DNA from: Opitutaceae bacterium
GTDB taxonomy: Bacteria; Verrucomicrobiota; Verrucomicrobiia; Opitutales; Opitutaceae
DNA: 10,364 nucleotides
Assembly: GCA_005787865.1 (NCBI GenBank)
Contig: SXZN01000201.1
Span: 1 to 10,364 of the forward strand
Direction: 5' to 3'
Shown here: one piece after another, positions 6,879 through 10,364 of the stretch
Position numbering within the stretch: position 1 is the first letter of the stretch
Layout: each line of letters opens with the position of its first letter
The notes under the pieces: generated by a model
Told to the model about the DNA's origin: nothing
The model's database searches: none
What the model saw: the letters and a program-made list of their open reading frames with translations, nothing else
Program-made: the position numbers and the translations under genes

Positions 6879-7654
6879 AATCCTGGCACTCTCTCGAAGG
6901 TAAAACGATTTGGGTCACGGGCGGAGCCGGCTATCTTGGCTCAGCCATCACGCACGAGCTCGATGCGCACTGTGCCAAGGTAATCTGCTTTGACTTACCC
7001 GGCCGAGCGGAAGCGCTGGTCCGTGAACAAAAACTCACCCGCACCGTGCCTCTCGCGCTCGATTTTTATGATGCTGCAGGTCTGCCCGCCGCCATCGATA
7101 CGCTCGTGGCTACTCACGGCTTGCCCGACGGAGTCGTGCATCTCGTGACCGCCTCATCGAGCGGCAAACGCTTGGAAGTGCTCACCGCAGATGAATTCCA
7201 GCGCACCTTCGATCTGGCGCTCACCCCCACCTTCGTGCTTTGCCGAGCCCTGGCTGAGAAAATGAAAATCCGTGGCTCGGGGAGCATCATACTTTACTCC
7301 AGCATGTACGGCATCGTATCGCCTGACCCGCGCATTTATCATGACCCGATGGCGCCTAACCCCATTGACTATGGCGCTAGCAAGGCGGCCGTTTTACAGA
7401 TGTCGCGCTATCTCGCCGTTCACTATGGACCGGCTGGCATTCGCTTCAACTGCATCTCGCCAGGCCCCTTCCCCAACCCAGGAGTGCAGAAAGGTCACCC
7501 TGGTCTCATTCAAGATTTAAACCGAAAAACCGCGCTCAATCGCATCGGTCACAATCAAGAAATTGTCGGGCCTACGCTTTTTCTCTTAACCGACAGCGCC
7601 TCCTACGTCACCGGCCATAATCTCGTCGTCGACGGCGGGTGGACGAGCTGGTAA
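6875..7654 (+). CDS. SDR oxidoreductase with altered NNAG and Asn positions
   Basis: This 259-residue protein is an SDR of the same broad type as its upstream neighbour. TGGAGYLG at 15-22 binds the cofactor and D40 (ICFDLPG) favours NAD(H). S143, Y166 and K170 (YGASK) keep the core catalytic triad, and the loop MYGIVSPDPRIY at 144-155 is typical of a set of sugar-cluster SDRs. Two normally conserved sites differ: the NNAG region reads HLVTAS (89-94), and the catalytic Asn position in DLALTPTF appears to be A115. The protein is otherwise full length and ends in VDGGWTSW, so I take it as functional, perhaps with an altered mechanism or as a partner of the preceding SDR. Its start overlaps the previous stop by four bases; 15 bases separate it from the aldo/keto reductase gene. 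Confidence 0.88.
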   Translation: MKSWHSLEGKTIWVTGGAGYLGSAITHELDAHCAKVICFDLPGRAEALVREQKLTRTVPLALDFYDAAGLPAAIDTLVATHGLPDGVVHLVTASSSGKRLEVLTADEFQRTFDLALTPTFVLCRALAEKMKIRGSGSIILYSSMYGIVSPDPRIYHDPMAPNPIDYGASKAAVLQMSRYLAVHYGPAGIRFNCISPGPFPNPGVQKGHPGLIQDLNRKTALNRIGHNQEIVGPTLFLLTDSASYVTGHNLVVDGGWTSW

Positions 7655-7669
7655 ACCAAAACCATCACC

Positions 7670-8671
7670 ATGTCTGCGATCATGGGGCGTAGCCCACTCA
7701 GCGTAAGTCGACTCTCTCTCGGCTGCGCGACCTTCGGCCGGGAAATCTCGGAAGCCACCGCTTTTGCCTTGATGGATTATGCCCGCGAAAACGGCATCAC
7801 CCTGTTCGATACCGCCGAAGCCTATGGCGGCGGCCAAGCGAAAGCCTATCGCCGTGACCACCTCGGCATAACTGACACGCGGGAAGTATCCGATGAAATG
7901 CATTCTTCGGAAAAAATCGTGGGGCGCTGGTTGCAGGCCCGCGGCTGTCGCGACCAAATTACCCTCGCGACCAAGGTCACGCGGGAATTCACCCGCGCCC
8001 ACGTCCGTACCGCGATCGAGGCCAGCCTCAGCCGGCTCCAGACCGACCGCATCGATCTTTATCTTTATCACAGTTACGACGGCGTCACGCCGATCGAAGA
8101 AACCACGGCCGCGATTGATGCAGTCGTCAGCGCTGGTCTCGCACGCGCCGCTGGCTGCAGCAATCATTCGGGCCCACAACTGCAAGCCGCCCTCGAAGCC
8201 AGTCGCCGGCTGGGCCTGCAGCGCTTTGAAACCATCCAGCTGCCTTACAACCTCCTGCAATCCACTCACGATGCTTTCTCCGTGGTGCAGCGTGAGCAGG
8301 TGGGCGTAATGGCCTACAGCCCTCTCGCCGCGGGTTTTCTCACCGGCAAATACACCGCTGATCGTGCGGCTGTACCCAAAGGCACCCGCTTCGATGTGAT
8401 CCCTGGGCACGCCGATATTTATTTTAATGAACGCAATTTTTCCCGCGTAACTTTGCTGCATCGCTTGTCCGCAAGAGTGGGCGTGCCGCCGCTGCAACTC
8501 GCGATGGCCTGGGTGCTCCAAAATCCACTGGTAACAACCGTTCTCGTCGGCGCGCGCACCCCAGCGCATCTTGATAATGCCTTGGCTGCGCAGAAAATGA
8601 ACTTTGCTCCTGAGTGGCTAACCGAGATTAAGTCCTGGGATACGCCCCCAGCAACGGCCCCTGCTGCTTAG
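7670..8671 (+). CDS. Aldo/keto reductase
   Basis: This 333-residue enzyme is a TIM-barrel NAD(P)H-dependent oxidoreductase. The family's catalytic tetrad is present: D47 (FDTAEAYGGG), Y52, K102 (ATKV) and H134 (LYHSYDG). The cofactor-binding C-terminal part includes AYSPLAAGFLTGKY at 215-228 and the VGARTPAHLDNAL segment at 293-305. Between Y52 and the SEK motif (80-82) lies an insertion of about 20 residues (GITDTREVSDEMHS at its end) that ordinary members lack; it would lie over the active site and may shape substrate choice. An in-frame ATG four codons later (7682) is an alternative start; I prefer 7670, which is 15 bases after the previous stop. As the last clear enzyme of the cluster it may reduce an aldehyde released by the aldolase or oxidise an aldose; this is inference. 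Confidence 0.92.
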   Translation: MSAIMGRSPLSVSRLSLGCATFGREISEATAFALMDYARENGITLFDTAEAYGGGQAKAYRRDHLGITDTREVSDEMHSSEKIVGRWLQARGCRDQITLATKVTREFTRAHVRTAIEASLSRLQTDRIDLYLYHSYDGVTPIEETTAAIDAVVSAGLARAAGCSNHSGPQLQAALEASRRLGLQRFETIQLPYNLLQSTHDAFSVVQREQVGVMAYSPLAAGFLTGKYTADRAAVPKGTRFDVIPGHADIYFNERNFSRVTLLHRLSARVGVPPLQLAMAWVLQNPLVTTVLVGARTPAHLDNALAAQKMNFAPEWLTEIKSWDTPPATAPAA

Positions 8672-8750
8672 GATTAAAGCGCCAAAGGTATCCCCGCGTT
8701 GGACATCCGATGGTAGCTCGTGAACTAGCCTCCCTTTGTTTGTGCCACCC

Positions 8751-9419
8751 ATGGCTACTAAAATAAACTCTTCAGTCTGGATCGCGGCACCTTGGGGTGA
8801 ACCATCCGCGAACCTTGCAGAACTCTCGCCCCAAATAATCTCGGCCAGCTGGCAACCCCTGCAGCAAGCGTGGCGGGCAGCGGGCGCTGAATCGGGATTT
8901 CAACCGGGCTGGGCGCGCATCAGCTGGGAGTCGCACGGACTTTGGCTAGAGTCGATTTTTATGGGGAAAGCTCCCGGCAATCGTGCGCGCCAGCTGAATG
9001 AATACACGTGGGAACTTGGCGATATTTGTGAATTCTTCCTGCAGATCGAGGGCGGGGCCGAATACCTTGAACTGCATGTTACCCCTGAAAATCAGCGGCT
9101 CCAACTGGCCTGGCCGGTGATCGGTCAGCCGCTCCAAGCGGTACGCGCGGGCACCTTGCCGTTGGAAAAATTCATGATCCCCCAAGGGGATTGGGTGAAA
9201 AGTGCGGTCCACATCGCTGCGGATTTCTGGGCCACCCGGACTTTTATGCCCGCGGCTCGTTTAGGGCTGGAGCAATTACGCGCGGGCCAATCATTGCGCG
9301 GGGCAGCGTGCCGTTATGACTGTACCTCGACGCAGCCCTACGTGCTATCGTCGACGGCCTATTTCCAAGTGCCCGAATATCACGCCCGCGAAGCCTGGCA
9401 CCGGATTGTGCTTGGCTGA
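8751..9419 (+). CDS. Hypothetical protein, possible CBM9/DOMON-like beta-sandwich
   Basis: This 222-residue protein is not firmly recognised. It is rich in aromatic residues and beta-type patterns. The stretch YTWELGDICEFFLQIEGG (85-102) followed by YLELHVTPENQRLQL (105-119) recalls the central strands of carbohydrate-binding family 9 and DOMON domains, where a WxxGDxxEFF-type strand precedes a strand ending in NP or TP. No signal peptide or membrane segment is visible, so it is probably cytoplasmic, unlike most CBM9 proteins. The frame opens with a TTG at 8736, but the ATG at 8751 is preceded by a pyrimidine-rich leader like other starts here and is preferred. The gene lies 79 bases after the aldo/keto reductase gene, so it may have its own promoter; it points the same way and ends 24 bases before a convergent gene. 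A sugar-binding role would fit its neighbours but is speculative. Confidence 0.8.
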   Translation: MATKINSSVWIAAPWGEPSANLAELSPQIISASWQPLQQAWRAAGAESGFQPGWARISWESHGLWLESIFMGKAPGNRARQLNEYTWELGDICEFFLQIEGGAEYLELHVTPENQRLQLAWPVIGQPLQAVRAGTLPLEKFMIPQGDWVKSAVHIAADFWATRTFMPAARLGLEQLRAGQSLRGAACRYDCTSTQPYVLSSTAYFQVPEYHAREAWHRIVLG

Positions 9420-9431
9420 AAAGACCAGCCA
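9413..9431. terminator. Small hairpin between convergent genes
   Basis: TGGCTG (9413-9418) pairs with CAGCCA (9426-9431) around a seven-base A-rich loop. The stem includes part of the stop codon of the upstream plus-strand gene and lies just beyond the end of the minus-strand methyltransferase gene. Position suits a bidirectional terminator, but the stem has only six pairs and no T tract follows on either strand. I rate it as possible, no more. Confidence 0.25.
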
Positions 9432-9443
9432 GCGCGCAGAGCC

Positions 9444-10364
9444 CTAGACCACGCGCGACCAGAGCACCTTGAGGTAGCGACTTTCGGGGCAGTTAGAATA
9501 AACGGGGTGATCCACGCCCGGGCCGGTGCGATCGAAGAATTGCAGTCGGCGATTAAGCCGATGAGCGCCTTTGATCACACATTCCTCAAAAGTCTCGAGT
9601 GAGACGAGACCCGAGCAGGAACAGGTAACGAAAAGACCGCCCGGTTTAACCAAACTAGCGGCGATCTGATTGAGGTCGGAATATTTGCGCATGCCCTCGG
9701 AGGCTCCAGCTGGCTCGCGCGTCATGACAAATTTCGGGGGATCACAGAGCACGGCATCAAACTGCTCCCCGTTTTTTTGCATCTGCCGAGCATAAGCAAA
9801 AGCATCCGTATGCACCCATTTCAATTTATTCGGTGAGATTTGATTAAGGTTAGCATTGCGCCGCCCTTGCGCGATGGCGGTTTCGTCCAGATCTACTGCG
9901 GTGATCTGACTCGCGCCGCCCAAGGCGGCGTTAATGGCGAAGCCACCGGTGTAGCTGCAAAGATCGAGCACCCGAGCGCCCGCGACCATTGACCCAAAAC
10001 GCCGCCGATTATCGCGTTGATCGCAGAAGAAGCCGGTTTTATGGCCTTCGGTAAAATCCACTTCGTACTTCACGCCGCCTTCCTTAATCCGCACCTTATC
10101 GGGAGCGGAAGCGGTGAGCTCCTTCATCTGGGAGGGCTTAATACCTTCGAGGCTACCCAGATCGTGATCGACGTGCACACGCACATGTTTGGTCCCCAGT
10201 AACTCATGGAGCAGCGGCAGAAATTGCGGTAGCCGCTGAAACATCCCGAGCGAATAAACATCGCAGTACAAAACATCGGCGTAGCGATCAATGGTGAGCC
10301 CGCTCAGGCCATCCCCATCCGAGTTAATTACTCGATAGGCGTCGGTCTGAGCATCGAGTTTAAA
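9444..10364 (-). CDS. RlmI-type 23S rRNA (cytosine-5-)-methyltransferase, 5' end outside window
   Basis: This gene runs off the right edge: the frame continues without a stop from 10271 to the last base, so the TTG at 10269-10271 is an internal leucine codon. The 306 residues present cover all but the N-terminal part (PUA domain and linker) of an RlmI-type enzyme of about 390 residues. It methylates a cytosine of 23S rRNA (C1962 in E. coli) using S-adenosylmethionine. The fragment has SDGDGLSGLTIDRY at 15-28, the characteristic GHKTGFFCDQRDNR at 107-120, SAM motif I VLDLCSYTGGF at 132-142, an acidic SAM contact in VDLDE (157-161), DPPKF at 208-212, and TCSCSG at 247-252 with cysteines C248 and C250 suited to catalysis. 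It converges on the hypothetical protein gene with a 24-base gap and is a housekeeping gene not linked to the cluster. A close paralogue of the COG1092 type with another rRNA target cannot be excluded. Confidence 0.88.
   Translation of the reverse strand, partial: FKLDAQTDAYRVINSDGDGLSGLTIDRYADVLYCDVYSLGMFQRLPQFLPLLHELLGTKHVRVHVDHDLGSLEGIKPSQMKELTASAPDKVRIKEGGVKYEVDFTEGHKTGFFCDQRDNRRRFGSMVAGARVLDLCSYTGGFAINAALGGASQITAVDLDETAIAQGRRNANLNQISPNKLKWVHTDAFAYARQMQKNGEQFDAVLCDPPKFVMTREPAGASEGMRKYSDLNQIAASLVKPGGLFVTCSCSGLVSLETFEECVIKGAHRLNRRLQFFDRTGPGVDHPVYSNCPESRYLKVLWSRVV

Noticed and set aside
7586..8569. Minus-strand open frame of 327 codons opposite the aldo/keto reductase gene
   Set aside because: It lies antisense to a gene with a complete catalytic tetrad, its protein shows no recognisable motif or fold pattern, and long antisense frames are common in GC-rich genes.
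8736..8750. TTG start for the hypothetical protein
   Set aside because: The in-frame ATG five codons later is a better codon and is preceded by the same kind of pyrimidine-rich leader as other genes here.
8672..8750. Promoter TTGGAC (8699-8704) with a -10 near 8722 for the hypothetical protein gene
   Set aside because: The -35 resembles consensus but no acceptable -10 lies at 16-18 bases; a promoter in the gap is plausible but not shown.
10269..10271. TTG as the start of the methyltransferase
   Set aside because: The frame continues to the window edge with conserved RlmI-type sequence (DGDGLSGLTIDRY), so the gene is cut by the window and this codon is internal.
1..10364. Insertion sequences, CRISPR arrays, tRNA or rRNA genes, attachment sites
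   Set aside because: I saw no transposase or integrase reading frame, no regularly spaced repeats, no tRNA-like cloverleaf with a CCA-type end and no rRNA-like stretch. The region is densely filled by intact genes of even composition.

Overview
The window looks like chromosomal DNA of a moderately GC-rich Gram-negative-type bacterium. My best guess is a Verrucomicrobiota (Opitutaceae-like) genome. This rests on gene style, GC-rich codon use and start sites that lack Shine-Dalgarno motifs and follow pyrimidine-rich or A/C-rich leaders. The assignment is an inference, not a measurement.

Layout. Bases 1-185 hold no gene I can defend; they contain a possible 3' tail of an upstream gene and a GC-rich hairpin. 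At 186-929 on the minus strand is a GntR-family repressor of the FadR/FCD class. It is divergent from a run of nine plus-strand genes (1052-9419). The 122-base divergent region is AT-rich and carries a perfect 8-base palindrome, TGTATACA, that fits a GntR operator. The nine genes encode: a Gfo/Idh/MocA oxidoreductase; a two-part ferritin-like diiron protein; a second, divergent Gfo/Idh/MocA-like oxidoreductase; an HpcH/HpaI class II aldolase; three short-chain dehydrogenases (the last two overlapping by 4 bases and of related type); an aldo/keto reductase; and, after a 79-base gap, a small protein with a CBM9/DOMON-like look. A convergent minus-strand gene at the right edge (9444-10364, its 5' end outside the window) is an RlmI-type 23S rRNA m5C methyltransferase, a housekeeping gene that marks the end of the cluster.

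How the genes may work together. Six NAD(P)-dependent oxidoreductases of sugar- and polyol-type families, one retro-aldol enzyme and one probable diiron oxygenase or oxidase lie under one likely FCD-class regulator. That looks like one pathway for oxidation, epimerisation and C-C cleavage of an unusual sugar, sugar acid or cyclitol. The window has no transporter, kinase, glycosyltransferase or nucleotidyltransferase, so the substrate cannot be named and even the direction (breakdown or synthesis) is not settled. The diiron protein, whose N-terminal half looks like a decayed copy of its C-terminal half, is the least expected member and the best candidate for new chemistry.
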